The notes: generated by a model from the sequence alone, not told the origin. Positions 49,176-58,239 are shown, counted from the stretch's first letter. The stretch: DNA of 64,000 nt from Brevundimonas mediterranea (GCF_011064825.1 NZ_CP048751.1:2418001-2482000); one strand, 5' to 3'. Program-made: numbers and translations.

Positions 49176-50615
49176 CTAGAACCAGCCGCCGCGGCGCCAG
49201 CGGTCGTCGCCGCGGTAGCGGTCGTCGGGGATGTAGCGGCCGGCGCGGTCGTACCAGCCATAGCCCTGCTGGTAGCGGTCGTAGCCGTCGAGGACGTAGG
49301 CCTGGTCGAAATAGGGACCGTCTTCCGCCTCCCACCAGTCGCGGGGGTAGGGGGTCTGCTGGCAGTCGTACCCGCCGTCGTTGCCGTTCCAGGACGGGGC
49401 GTAGCGGTCGCGGTAGCGGTTCTCGAAGCGGGGGCGGCACAGATCGCGGGACCAGACGCTGTTGCCGCGCGCCTGGATGGTCGCGCGTTCCTCGGCGTAG
49501 ATGGCGTCGCGGACCCCGGCGAAACTGTTGCCCGTGACCACGGCCCGGCCCGAGGCGGCCGCGACCCCGACCTGGTTCACGCGGACGCGGTTCTGATCGA
49601 ACAGCAGCTCGCCGTTATAGAGGACCGCCCCCTTGTCGCCCTTGCAGATCCGGCTGTTGGAGACCGAGACCGAGGCGCCCTCGACCGCCACGCCCTCGAC
49701 ATAGCCGCAGATCTTGGCGTTGCTGACGGCCACCTGGCCGTAGTCGCGCGCGGCGCGGACGATCAGGCCGATGGCGCGGGGGCCGAAATTGTTCGGCTGT
49801 TCCGAGCCGATCAGGGTGACCGAGGTCAGGGTGGACGGGGCGCCTGATCCCGGCGTCAGGTCGACGCCCGACTGGGCCCCGGCGACGGCGGTCTCGTACA
49901 GGGTCACGGCGGCGCCGTCGGCGACGATGGCGGCCGAGACGGTGCGGGCGTCGATCAGGACGTCGCGCAGGTCCAGCAGGCCGCCGTCGACATAGAGGGC
50001 GGCCTCGTCGCCGACGTGGCGGAAGCCGACCCGGCTCATGACGATCTCGGCATTGTAGCCGACCACGCAGGCCGCATCGCCGCCGCGGGGCGAGGCGAAG
50101 ACCAGGTCGCGGACCTCGACCCGGACGCCGGGCGCGACGGTCAGGCAGGGCAGGCCGTCCGGCGCCTGAAGGGTCGGCGTCGCCGCATCCCAGCGGCGCG
50201 GATCGAAGCCGCTGTCGCCGATGACGGTCATCGGCTTGTCGATGTTCAGCCAGCCGACGCAGGCGCCGGCCCGGGCGCGGATGATCAATGTGCCGCCGGG
50301 GCGCACGCGCTGGACCGCGCTTTCGATCGCGCCGGAACCGGGATTGCCGCCGCAATCGACCAGGACGACCTCTTCCTGGTGCGGCGGACGGGGCAGGGGG
50401 CGCCAGTCGGGGCCGCGATACCGGCCATAGTCATAGCGGCGATGGGCGCGCGGCCGGCTGCGGGTCGGCGGGTCCAGCAGGACGCCGAAGTTGGGCCGGG
50501 TCTGGGCCTCGACCTTGGCGGCGACTTGAGCCTGAACCGGGTCGGGCAGGGCCGCCAGGGTGGATAGGGCGAAGGCCGCGAGGAGCGAGACTTTCGCGAG
50601 CGAGCGGATGTTCAT
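49176..50615 (-). CDS. Exported right-handed beta-helix protein
   Basis: A 479-residue secreted protein. A signal peptide (MNIRSLAKVSLLAAFALSTLAALPDPVQAQ) is followed by an Arg/Pro/Tyr-rich region, then about ten beta-helix-like turns with alternating G/V/I and Asn/Cys (for example VSVSNSRICKGDKGAVLYNG, VVTGNSFAGVRDAIYAEERA), and an Asp/Tyr/Arg-rich C-terminal tail (DDRYRGDDRWRRGGWF). Parallel beta-helices usually bind or cleave polysaccharides but no catalytic motif is evident, and a structural role is possible. It is followed by the Sel1 gene on the same strand upstream (19 bp), so the two likely form an operon. Function unknown. Confidence 0.75.
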   Translation of the reverse strand: MNIRSLAKVSLLAAFALSTLAALPDPVQAQVAAKVEAQTRPNFGVLLDPPTRSRPRAHRRYDYGRYRGPDWRPLPRPPHQEEVVLVDCGGNPGSGAIESAVQRVRPGGTLIIRARAGACVGWLNIDKPMTVIGDSGFDPRRWDAATPTLQAPDGLPCLTVAPGVRVEVRDLVFASPRGGDAACVVGYNAEIVMSRVGFRHVGDEAALYVDGGLLDLRDVLIDARTVSAAIVADGAAVTLYETAVAGAQSGVDLTPGSGAPSTLTSVTLIGSEQPNNFGPRAIGLIVRAARDYGQVAVSNAKICGYVEGVAVEGASVSVSNSRICKGDKGAVLYNGELLFDQNRVRVNQVGVAAASGRAVVTGNSFAGVRDAIYAEERATIQARGNSVWSRDLCRPRFENRYRDRYAPSWNGNDGGYDCQQTPYPRDWWEAEDGPYFDQAYVLDGYDRYQQGYGWYDRAGRYIPDDRYRGDDRWRRGGWF

Positions 50616-50633
50616 GCGACCAGACCCTCCCTG

Positions 50634-52139
50634 TTAACGGCGCTGTTGTTGGGCGCGGGACACCTGGGACAGCAGGGCCTGCAGGCGCGAGGCCGAGGGG
50701 CCGAAGCCCGACAGCGCGGATTCGATGCGGTAGGCGACGGCGTCGGCCTTGTCCTGGTCCGCCACACCGGCGACGCCGAGGGCGAAATAGGTGGACATGG
50801 CGAACTTGGCCTCGGGGCTACCCTGGCGGGCCGCCTCTTCGAACCACTTGAACGACCGGGCGTAGTCGGCGGGCAGGCCGATGCCCTCGGCGTACATGAC
50901 CGCCAGCACCAGCTGGGCCTCGGACGAGCCGTTGACGGCGGCCAGCTGGATGGCGCGGACCCGTTCGACCGGGGACAGCCGGCTTTCGGTCGCATGGCCG
51001 ATCATGGCCTCGAAGGCCTCGATCTGCTGACGGGACAGTTGCTCGGGCGCGGTGACGGCCTCGGGGGTCACGCCCAGATAGCGCAGGGCGCGGCCGACGT
51101 GGACGAAGGGTAGTTCGCCCTGCATCCGCGACAGGGCGTATTCATAGGCGTCGCCGCGCGGGCGGCTCTCGTCCGAGAAGGGCACGCCGGAAGCCGGGGC
51201 CTCCAGCGGATAGAATTCGAACGGCGGCGTCCACTGGCGCGCCTTGGCCTCGACGAAGCCGGCGTACTGGGCGCGGCCGGGCGAGGAACGTTCGAAATCC
51301 TTCATCAGCACATAGGCGCCGACGTCGCCGGTCTGGACCGCCAGATAGTTGTACAGATAGGCGTCGACGTCGTTGCGCTGGAACAGGTTGATCGCGGCCC
51401 AGTAGCCGCCGCGCGGACGCTTCTGGCCGAGGCCCTGGCCGTCGGCCGCGCGGCCCAGGGCCTCGCGCGCCTCGGGATTGTCCTCGGGCTCGCCGAACGG
51501 GCCGTACAGACCGTCATGCAGCCGGGCCAGGGTGCGATAGCCCTCGGCGTCCTGGGTCGAGAGGACGTAGATGACCCGGTCGCGCACCGCCTCCTGCTCC
51601 TCGCGGCTCATCCGCGACAGCTGGCGGTCCAGCACCTGATAGGCGCGGTGGCGTTCGAAGGCGCGGCAGTCGTCGTAGCGCGACAGCGGGCGCCAGCCGC
51701 CGCCGAACAGTCCGCCCCTGTTGCGTTCGACCCGGTTGATCGGGGCGTAGCCCTCGTCATTGGCCAGGGCCATGGCGTACCAGACCGCGCTTTCGATCGG
51801 GTCCTCGATATTCTTGTCGGTGGCGCGGACGGCGGCGTAGCGCGAACCCAGCTCCAGCTGGGCGAAGACGTCGCCGCGGAAGGCGGCGCGGCGCAGGGCC
51901 CGCAGACCGGCCTCCTGGGCGTTGAACTCGGACCCCGTCACCGAGGCGGGGCGGGGGCAGGAGAGGGTGGCGTCATTCTGGCCGCCCCGACGCCAGAAGC
52001 CCGGCCGGCCGTCGCCGCAACTGGCCAGGAGCAGAACGGCGATCAGAAGGACCACGATCGCCAGGGCGCCGCCGGCCAGGGGCGTGCGATGCCGCTGGAG
52101 ACGGAAGGGGTCGTGCGCCGTTTTGTCGTGCTCCTTCAT
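50634..52139 (-). CDS. Sel1-repeat protein with N-terminal membrane anchor
   Basis: A 501-residue protein with a short cytoplasmic tail, a single membrane helix (about 24-42, ending LLLASC, which could also act as a lipobox) and a long periplasmic domain. Sel1-type tetratricopeptide repeats occur in the C-terminal third: SSEAQLVLAVMYAEGIGLPADYAR, EEAARQGSPEAKFAMSTYFA, with others more diverged around YAAVRATDKNIEDPIESAVWYAMA. Sel1 proteins are scaffolds in polysaccharide or signalling complexes. It precedes and overlaps the operon of the beta-helix protein (19-bp gap), suggesting a shared cell-surface role. Substrate unknown. Confidence 0.78.
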   Translation of the reverse strand: MKEHDKTAHDPFRLQRHRTPLAGGALAIVVLLIAVLLLASCGDGRPGFWRRGGQNDATLSCPRPASVTGSEFNAQEAGLRALRRAAFRGDVFAQLELGSRYAAVRATDKNIEDPIESAVWYAMALANDEGYAPINRVERNRGGLFGGGWRPLSRYDDCRAFERHRAYQVLDRQLSRMSREEQEAVRDRVIYVLSTQDAEGYRTLARLHDGLYGPFGEPEDNPEAREALGRAADGQGLGQKRPRGGYWAAINLFQRNDVDAYLYNYLAVQTGDVGAYVLMKDFERSSPGRAQYAGFVEAKARQWTPPFEFYPLEAPASGVPFSDESRPRGDAYEYALSRMQGELPFVHVGRALRYLGVTPEAVTAPEQLSRQQIEAFEAMIGHATESRLSPVERVRAIQLAAVNGSSEAQLVLAVMYAEGIGLPADYARSFKWFEEAARQGSPEAKFAMSTYFALGVAGVADQDKADAVAYRIESALSGFGPSASRLQALLSQVSRAQQQRR

Positions 52140-52389
52140 CAGTCGCTGTCGCCCCCGGTAATCCTGTGTACGCCATGACGCAGGACGACGCCCACGTGCG
52201 CCGACAGGTCCGATCGTTCATCATGGTTAACGCTGTTTTGCGACAAAGCTGTGCGGCAGCAAGCCCCTATTTTCAGGCCGGAGAACCTTGTTGTTTGATT
52301 TCCGATGCTTAGAAAATTCGGTCCTGAGACGAAAGCTCGCGTCGGAGACGACCGCCCCCTATATCGGCTGCGAATCGAAGGAGCCGCCC

Positions 52390-52887
52390 ATGTCCTACGT
52401 CGCCCGCGACGACCGCCCCGCCGACAAGGCTGACCGTTACGCCGAGGTCGAGGCCGAGGTGCTGGCCGTGCTGGAGGGGGAGCCCAATCTGACGGCGCGG
52501 ATGGCGACGGTGGCCTCGATGCTGGCCGACGCCTTCGACGACTTCTTCTGGACGGGCTTCTATGTGGTGGCGCCGGACAAGGCCGACGAACTGGTGGTCG
52601 GGCCGTATCAGGGCACGCTGGGATGCCTGCGCATCGCCTTCGGGCGCGGGGTGTGCGGGGCGGCGGCGGCGACGCGGCGGACCCAACTGGTCGAGGACGT
52701 TCACGCCTTCCCCGGCCATATCGCCTGCGACAGCCGTTCGGCCAGCGAGATCGTGGTTCCGGTGCTGGACGCGGCGGGCGAACTGATCGCCGTGTTCGAC
52801 GTGGATGCGACGACGCCGGCCGCCTTCGACGTCGTGGACCAGGCGGGGTTGGAGCGGCTGATGGCCAAGGTCTTCGCCGCCGGTTGA
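52390..52887 (+). CDS. msrC: Free methionine-R-sulfoxide reductase (GAF type)
   Basis: A 165-residue GAF-domain protein with the three catalytic Cys of fRMsr: Cys79 (GTLGCLRIAFG), Cys89 (GRGVCGAAA) and Cys113 (GHIACDSRS), whose spacing (10 and 24) matches E. coli MsrC/YebR. It reduces free methionine-R-sulfoxide using thioredoxin. The ATG at 52390 is used because upstream frames lack conservation. It is followed by an SDR and a CitE-like gene after 21 bp. The EGEPNLTARMATVASMLADAF segment is typical of the family. Confidence 0.92.
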   Translation: MSYVARDDRPADKADRYAEVEAEVLAVLEGEPNLTARMATVASMLADAFDDFFWTGFYVVAPDKADELVVGPYQGTLGCLRIAFGRGVCGAAAATRRTQLVEDVHAFPGHIACDSRSASEIVVPVLDAAGELIAVFDVDATTPAAFDVVDQAGLERLMAKVFAAG

Positions 52888-52908
52888 GCTGAAAAACAGG
52901 GGGAAGGG

Positions 52909-53598
52909 ATGGAGGACGAGATGACGCAACGGGTGATGGTGATTACCGGCGGGCACGGGGTGCTGGGCCGGGCCGTGCTGGAGGCCGCGCAGGCGGCGGG
53001 GCTGGCGGTGGCCGTCATCGACCACGCCGAGGGTCATCCGGTCCCGGCCGGGGTGCTGGAGATCGGCGGGGTGGACCTGACCGACCCGGCCCAGGCCGAG
53101 GGGGCCGTGGCCTCTGTCATCAGCCGGTTCGGGCGGCTGGACGTGCTGGCCAATATCGCCGGCGGCTTCGTGTGGCAAACGACGGACGACGCGGCGCCGG
53201 CCTGGGACCGGATGCAGGCGCTGAACCTGACCACCGCCCTGAACGCCAGCCGCGCGGCCCTGCCCTATCTGAAGGCGGCGGCCGACGGGCGGATCGTCAA
53301 TGTCGGCTCGGCCGCGGCGCTGAAGCCCGGCGCGGGCATGGGGGCCTATGGGGCGGCCAAGCTGGGCGTTCACGCCCTGACCCAGGCCCTGGCGGAGGAG
53401 CTGAAGACGACGGCGGTGACCGTCAACGCCGTCCTGCCCTCGATCATCGACACCCCGACCAATCGCAAGGACATGCCGGACGCCGATCCGGCCGCCTGGG
53501 TGGCGCCGGCCGATCTGGCGGCGGTGATCCTGTTCCTGGCCTCGCCCGAGAGCCGGGCCATGACCGGGGCGCTGGTGCCCGTGACCGGGCGGGTCTGA
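52909..53598 (+). CDS. Short-chain dehydrogenase/reductase
   Basis: A 229-residue SDR. The cofactor site is ITGGHGVLGRAVLEAA (GxxGxxG-like), followed by DVLANIAGGF, NVGSAAALKPGAG (catalytic Ser), and GAYGAAKLGVHALTQALAEEL (Tyr-x3-Lys). The C-terminus reads TGALVPVTGRV. The coupled downstream CitE-like gene (ATG overlapping the stop, TGATG) suggests a joint pathway on an acyl-CoA or hydroxyacid. Start can be ATG 52909 or 52921; the latter has a GGAGG sequence 6 nt upstream, so I am not sure of the first four residues. Confidence 0.87.
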   Translation: MEDEMTQRVMVITGGHGVLGRAVLEAAQAAGLAVAVIDHAEGHPVPAGVLEIGGVDLTDPAQAEGAVASVISRFGRLDVLANIAGGFVWQTTDDAAPAWDRMQALNLTTALNASRAALPYLKAAADGRIVNVGSAAALKPGAGMGAYGAAKLGVHALTQALAEELKTTAVTVNAVLPSIIDTPTNRKDMPDADPAAWVAPADLAAVILFLASPESRAMTGALVPVTGRV

Positions 53599-54443
53599 TG
53601 CGGGGCGAGCTGGTCCGCAGCGTGCTTTATCTGCCGGCGTCGAACGCGCGGGCGGTGGAGAAGGCGCGGACGCTGGACTGCGATGTGGCCATTCTGGACC
53701 TGGAGGACGCGGTGGCGCCCGAGGCCAAGGCCGAGGCGCGGGCGGCGGCGGTGGCGGCGGTTCGCGCCGGAGGTTTTGGGCCGAGGCTGGGGGTGCGGAT
53801 CAACGCGCTGGACAGCGACTGGGGCGAGGATGATCTGGACGCCCTGGCGGAGGCCGGCGCCGGCCTGATCGTGGCGCCCAAGGTGGAGACGGTGGAGACG
53901 GTCCATGCGATCTCGGTTCGGGCGCCGGGGGCGGCGCTGTGGGCCATGATCGAGACGCCGCGCGGGTTGATCGGGTTGAACGACATTGCTGCGGCCGGCG
54001 GGCGGCTGGACGGGCTGATGCTGGGGGTCAACGACCTGGCCAAGGCGCTGGGAACCGGGGCGTCGCCGGACCGCGAACCGTTCAAGCCGTGGCTGGCGGC
54101 TCTGGTGGTAGCGGCGCGGGCGCAGGGACTGCTGGCCATCGACGGGGTGTTCAACCGGATCGAGGATGCGGACGGACTGGCGGCCGAGGCGGTGCAGGGG
54201 CGGCTGTACGGGTTCGACGGCAAGAGCCTGATCCACCCGTCGCAGATCGCCTGCGCCAACGCCGCCTTCTCGCCGTCGGAGGCCGAGGTCGCCCGGGCGC
54301 GCGACATTGTCGAAGCCTTCGCCGCGCCGGAGGCCGAGGGCCGTGGCGCGATCCGGGTCGGGGGCGCCATGGTCGAACGTCTGCACCTGGACCAGGCCGA
54401 AGCCTTGCTGGCGCGACACGCCGAGGCGACGAACCGCCGGTAA
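53598..54443 (+). CDS. CitE-like (HpcH/HpaI) CoA-ester lyase
   Basis: A 281-residue TIM-barrel aldolase/lyase of the CitE-like group (citrate lyase beta subunit or malyl/beta-methylmalyl-CoA lyase). Key segments are RSVLYLPASNARAVEKA, AILDLEDAVAPEAKAEAR (Mg2+-binding Glu/Asp), MIETPRGLIGLNDI and DGKSLIHPSQIACAN. Such stand-alone CitE proteins are malate synthase-like or acyl-CoA lyases in carbon catabolism. The ATG overlaps the SDR stop as TGATG, so co-translation is likely. Substrate unresolved. Confidence 0.9.
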   Translation: MRGELVRSVLYLPASNARAVEKARTLDCDVAILDLEDAVAPEAKAEARAAAVAAVRAGGFGPRLGVRINALDSDWGEDDLDALAEAGAGLIVAPKVETVETVHAISVRAPGAALWAMIETPRGLIGLNDIAAAGGRLDGLMLGVNDLAKALGTGASPDREPFKPWLAALVVAARAQGLLAIDGVFNRIEDADGLAAEAVQGRLYGFDGKSLIHPSQIACANAAFSPSEAEVARARDIVEAFAAPEAEGRGAIRVGGAMVERLHLDQAEALLARHAEATNRR

Positions 54444-54511
54444 AGCGCCGATCCGGCGTTTCCTATTGCGCCCGGACGCTGTAGGAAGCCCGCCCTTCGA
54501 GGAGCCGGGTC

Positions 54512-55825
54512 ATGACCACGCCACAGCCGCTGACGATCGGCATAGATTTCGGTACGACCAATTCCGTCGTCGCCCTGGCCGATCCGAAGACGGGCGCCGT
54601 CCTGGTGCAGTTCGCGATCGAGGGCGGCGAGACCGCCACCTTCCGCTCGGCCCTGAGCTTCCAGTTCCACGCCGCCGAGGGCGAGGGGCGGCCCGAACGG
54701 ATCGTCGAGGCCGGGCCCTGGGCCATCGAGGCCTATGTCGAGGATCCGCACGACACCCGGTTCATCCAGTCGTTCAAGACCTTCGCCGCCAGCGCCGCCT
54801 TCACCGAGACCCGCATCCACGACCGCCGCTATACGTTCGAGGACCTGCTGTCCGCCTTCCTGCTGAAGCTGCGCCACCATGCGGGGGCGGCCATGGCCGA
54901 CCTGCCGCCGCGCGTCATCGTCGGCCGGCCCGTCACCTTCGCCGGCGGGCGGCCGGACGAGGCCCTGGCCCTGGAGCGCTACGAGACCGCCTTCAAACGG
55001 CTGGGGTTCGAGGACGTCCGCTACGCCTATGAGCCGGTCGGCGCCGCCTTCTATTTCGCGCGGACCCTGAAACAGGATGCGACGGTGCTGGTCGCCGATT
55101 TCGGCGGGGGCACCAGCGACTTTTCGATCATCCGTTTCGAACACACGCCCGACGGGCTGAAGTCCACGCCCCTGGCCCGGTCGGGCGTGGGGGTGGCGGG
55201 CGACGCCTTCGACTACCGGATCATCGACAATCTGGTGTCGCCGGAACTGGGCAAGGGCAGTTTCTACACCAGCCTGGGCAAGACCCTGCCGGCGCCCCAG
55301 CGCTATTATTCCGCCTTCGCCCGCTGGGACCAGCTGGCCCTGCTGCGGGCCTCGCGCGACATGCGCGACATCCGGGGCCTGGCCTCGACCTCGCTGGAGC
55401 CCGAGAAGATCGAGCGGCTGATCGAGGTGCTGGACGACAACCACGGCCACGCCCTGTACCGCGCCGTCTCGACGTTGAAGCAGGACCTGTCGCGCGCCGA
55501 GACGGCCCAGTTCTCGTTCGTCGCCGGCGGGGTGCGGATCGAGGCCCCGGTCGCCCGCGCCCAGTTCGAGGCCTGGATCGCGCCGGAGCTGACCGCCATC
55601 GAGACCGCCCTGGACGAGGCGCTTCAGGCCTCGGGCCTGCCGCTGGAGGGGATCGACCGGGTCTTCCTCACCGGCGGCACCTCCCTGACCCCGGCCGTGC
55701 GCGCCCTGTTCCACCGCCGCTTCGGCGCATCGCGGATCGAGACCGGCGGCGAGTTCGAATCCATCGCCGCCGGCCTGGCCCTGATCGGGCTCCAGCCCGA
55801 CGTGGAGCGCTGGACCGAGGGCTGA
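54512..55825 (+). CDS. Hsp70-family YegD-like ATPase
   Basis: A 437-residue protein with the actin/Hsp70 nucleotide-binding fold: GIDFGTTNSVVALADP (phosphate 1), VLVADFGGGTSDFSIIRFE (phosphate 2) and GIDRVFLTGGTSLTPAVRAL (adenosine motif). There is no C-terminal substrate-binding domain, as in YegD-type members, so it is not a canonical DnaK. Function of YegD is unknown; it may be a disaggregase or regulatory ATPase. It stands alone, 68 bp downstream of a CitE-like gene and upstream of the interrupted small gene. Confidence 0.9.
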   Translation: MTTPQPLTIGIDFGTTNSVVALADPKTGAVLVQFAIEGGETATFRSALSFQFHAAEGEGRPERIVEAGPWAIEAYVEDPHDTRFIQSFKTFAASAAFTETRIHDRRYTFEDLLSAFLLKLRHHAGAAMADLPPRVIVGRPVTFAGGRPDEALALERYETAFKRLGFEDVRYAYEPVGAAFYFARTLKQDATVLVADFGGGTSDFSIIRFEHTPDGLKSTPLARSGVGVAGDAFDYRIIDNLVSPELGKGSFYTSLGKTLPAPQRYYSAFARWDQLALLRASRDMRDIRGLASTSLEPEKIERLIEVLDDNHGHALYRAVSTLKQDLSRAETAQFSFVAGGVRIEAPVARAQFEAWIAPELTAIETALDEALQASGLPLEGIDRVFLTGGTSLTPAVRALFHRRFGASRIETGGEFESIAAGLALIGLQPDVERWTEG

Positions 55826-55893
55826 GCCGCCGCCGCGGTGCGGGAACATCGGCGGCGCGCGGGTCTTATTTCCTGAAACCCAGGAGATAGACC

Positions 55894-56181
55894 ATGACCG
55901 ACCGCAACCGCGAGCAACAGGCCTAGGACGCCCTGCCCCAGGGCGTCGCCCGGGGCCGATCGCTGAACACCCCGCCCGAGGAGCTGCGGCTGCGCGCCGG
56001 CGGAATCGGGCCGGGCGGCCAGATCGGGCCCGACCCCATGACGCAGCGGCTGCAGGAAGGCCCGTCGTCCAGCCGCCAGCCCGAAGGCGACCTGCCCCAG
56101 GGCCCCCTCAGCGCCGACCCCCGCACACCGGTCCCGACCACCGCGAAGGATGAGGACGTCGACGACCTGGACCAGAGCTGA
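55894..56181 (+). pseudogene. Small gene interrupted by an in-frame amber codon
   Basis: From an ATG with a good ribosome-binding sequence (CAGGAGATAG) the frame reads MTDRNREQQA, then TAG at 55924-55926, then continues for 84 further codons without a stop to TGA at 56179-56181 (DALPQGVARG ... DEDVDDLDQS). The composition is that of a real gene: acidic, Pro/Gly-rich, hydrophilic, with codon-position GC skew preserved after the TAG. A single substitution of CAG or GAG to TAG explains it. Alternatively the codon is a sequencing error or the protein starts downstream (ATG at 56038). The intact product would be a 95-residue unstructured protein I do not recognise. Confidence 0.6.
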
Positions 56182-56466
56182 GGCCGATGGGGGCGGGGAG
56201 GCGGCGTCGCCTCAAGCGGAACCCTTGCCGCCGCCCTGCGGCTTGAGCTGAAAGGGGGGCGGACGGTTGGGCTGACGTCGGGTGCGAGCGCTTGTGGAGC
56301 TCCACGCCGGGTCTCGCCATGGAGGTGAACAGCCGGCGGAAGGGGATTTCCCGGCAGCTCTCAAACCTCTGTCGACCCGTCCGCGCGAGATTTAATCAGG
56401 GGGTCGGGAATAATCGCCGTGCGTGGGCTGTCTATTGCAGGTCCAGCCCACAGAAGGAGTTGACCT

Positions 56467-56847
56467 GTGATAACCCGCGCCATCATCGCAACCGTGCTCG
56501 CGCTGTCCGTATCCACCGCCGCGCTGGCCGCTGATCCGGCCAGAACGGGGGAAACCGCAAAAGGTCCCGCGCTCACGAACGCGCAGGGCATGACCCTCTA
56601 TACGTTCGATAAGGACAGCGACGGCAAATCGGTCTGCAATGGACCCTGCGCCGCAAACTGGCCGCCCTTCGCCGCCGATGCGGATGCGCAAGCGAGCGGA
56701 AGCTATACCGTCGTCATCCGGGACGACGGCTCCCGTCAATGGGCCTACCAGGGCCGCCCCCTCTACACCTGGACCAAGGACGCCAAGCCGGGCGACATCA
56801 CCGGCGACGGCGTCCTCAACGGCGCTTGGCGCATCGCGCAGCCCTAG
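56467..56847 (+). CDS. Exported lipoprotein_15/COG4315-type protein
   Basis: A 126-residue secreted protein with a signal peptide ending AALAAD and the repeated core TLYTFDKDSDGKSVCNGPCAANWPPF and QWAYQGRPLYTWTKDAKPGDITGDGVLNGAW. The Cys-x3-Cys (CNGPC) and YTFDKD motifs define the Lipoprotein_15 / COG4315 family of small exported proteins; function is unknown. Start is GTG at 56467 with an AAGGAG sequence upstream. No partner gene is adjacent, although members are often near ECF sigma/anti-sigma pairs. Confidence 0.88.
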   Translation: MITRAIIATVLALSVSTAALAADPARTGETAKGPALTNAQGMTLYTFDKDSDGKSVCNGPCAANWPPFAADADAQASGSYTVVIRDDGSRQWAYQGRPLYTWTKDAKPGDITGDGVLNGAWRIAQP

Positions 56848-57155
56848 GCGCTCTAGGCTGCGGACGCGAGATTAGCAGCTGGCGTGACGGCTGTCCGGAC
56901 ACGACCTCGCCGTTGCGACTATCGGCAGCGGCCGGGGCTCGTTCGGAGCCGCACGGACCTGGCCTCGCAATGGCTCAGCTGAGCCTTCGCAAGCGACTTT
57001 GCCTTCCGAATGAGCCCTGTTCGCCGAAAGCGGACTTTCTCGATGTCCCTTAGAGTCAGGCGCGGACAGCCAGCCGGTGCATGGCCGATGACTCCAGTCG
57101 CTGAGCCGCTCTTAACCGAATTTGACCCACCTCTTAAGTGGTCTCGACACAGAGT
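56848..57155. other. 308-bp gene-free region before tRNA-Ile2
   Basis: No coding frame of merit is seen. The composition drops toward 57100, where TTAACCGAATTTGACC and CCACCTCTTAAGTGG occur. These could be parts of the tRNA termination region or a CtrA half site, but neither matches well enough to call. Confidence 0.4.
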
Positions 57156-57231
57156 TGGTAGGCCCGGAGGGACTCGAACCCCCAACCAGACCGTTATGAG
57201 CGGTCGGCTCTAACCATTGAGCTACAGGCCC
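57156..57231 (-). tRNA. tRNA-Ile2 (CAU anticodon, lysidine type)
   Basis: A 76-nt cloverleaf on the minus strand with encoded CCA: acceptor GGGCCTG / CGGGCCT (one G-U at position 1 and a U-G at 6), D-arm TAGCTCAATGGTTAGAGC, anticodon stem GACCG / CGGTC with loop CTCATAA, and T-arm GGGGG-TTCGAGT-CCCTC. The anticodon is CAU. C4-G69 and C5-G68 are the pairs recognised by the lysidine synthase TilS, which distinguishes tRNA-Ile2 (reads AUA after C34 is modified) from elongator tRNA-Met. The D-loop and anticodon loop are also like E. coli ileX. Confidence 0.9.
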
Positions 57232-57284
57232 CCAGGACGCGACGGGACCGGCGGTCCTGGCGCGCGGTGCGGCGGGAGGAACCG

Positions 57285-57312
57285 CCTAGCAGGGGTTGGC
57301 GCGGCTTGCCAA
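57285..57312 (-). promoter_or_regulatory. Candidate promoter of tRNA-Ile2
   Basis: On the minus strand TTGGCA (57312-57307) and GCTAGG (57290-57285) are separated by 16 bp, resembling alphaproteobacterial stable-RNA promoters. The -10 lies about 54 nt upstream of the mature 5' end. This is a motif match only. Confidence 0.45.
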
Positions 57313-57466
57313 GGGGCGCGGGGTCGTCGGACGGTTTTCGGCGAATTCATCAAGATGAACGGAAACCGACGGGGAGGCGCGGACGTTGGTTCAGGTGTAA
57401 AAGGCCAAGGTTGCGGCCATGGATCGACGAACCCGTCGGTCGGGATCGTTCTACGGAGACTTCTGC

Positions 57467-58219
57467 ATGAAACGCGCGTTCAAAACCCTGATGCTGGGCG
57501 GGGCCCTGACGGCCGCTGTCGCCCTGGGCGCGGCCGCGCCGACGATGGCCCAGACCCTGCAGCCGGGCGCGATCCAGATGATGCAGCCGGCCCCGTCGCT
57601 GAACCTGTCGGCCTATGGCGAGGTCAAGGCCGCGCCGGACATGGCCACCATCAGCTTCGGCGTCCAGACCGAGGCGGCGACGGCCCAGGAGGCCATGCGC
57701 GACAATGCGACCCGGATGACCCAGGTCATGGCCGCCCTGCGCCGCGCCGGGATCGCCGAGCGCGACGTCCAGACCTCGGGCCTGAACCTGTCGGCGCAAT
57801 ATGACTATGTGCAGAACGAACCGCCCAAGCTGCGCGGCTATCAGGCCGTGAACCGGGTGACGGTGACGATCAACGACCTGAGCAAGGTCGGAACCACCGC
57901 CGACGCCGTCGTCGCCGCCGGGGTCAACCAGATCGACGGCATCAGCTTCGGCCTGAAGGATCCGAGCGCGGCCGAGGATCGCGCGCGTCAGCTGGCCGTG
58001 CGCGCCCTGCAGGCCAAGGCGCAGCTGTACGCCCAGGCCCTGAACGTCCAGCTGGCCGGCATCCGCAACCTGAGCGAAGGCGGCGGCTATTCGCCCGCGC
58101 CGCCGCAGCTGTTCGCCGTGCGCGCCATGGCGATGGAAAGCCGCGACAGCACCCCGGTCGCCGCCGGCGAACTGACGGTCCGGATCGACATCACCGGCGT
58201 CTACGACATCGCCCGCTGA
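57467..58219 (+). CDS. SIMPL-domain (DUF541) exported protein
   Basis: A 250-residue protein with a signal peptide (MKRAFKTLMLGGALTAAVALGAAAPTMAQ) and a SIMPL/DUF541 domain: LNLSAYGEVKAAPDMATISFGV, AMRDNATRMTQVMAALR, DVQTSGLNLSAQYDY, and KAQLYAQALNVQLAGIRNLSEG. Such proteins are periplasmic or outer-membrane associated; BP26 of Brucella is a member that forms a channel-like oligomer. Start ATG at 57467 follows GGAG. Followed by a terminator shared with convergent panD. Confidence 0.88.
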   Translation: MKRAFKTLMLGGALTAAVALGAAAPTMAQTLQPGAIQMMQPAPSLNLSAYGEVKAAPDMATISFGVQTEAATAQEAMRDNATRMTQVMAALRRAGIAERDVQTSGLNLSAQYDYVQNEPPKLRGYQAVNRVTVTINDLSKVGTTADAVVAAGVNQIDGISFGLKDPSAAEDRARQLAVRALQAKAQLYAQALNVQLAGIRNLSEGGGYSPAPPQLFAVRAMAMESRDSTPVAAGELTVRIDITGVYDIAR

Positions 58220-58239
58220 TCCGCGGTTCGGAATGAAGA

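Noticed and set aside
55843..55870. Second EcfG-like GGAAC upstream of the amber-interrupted gene
   Set aside because: GGAAC at 55843-55847 is not followed by CGTT at 16-17 bp; the sequence there is CTTA/TCTT.
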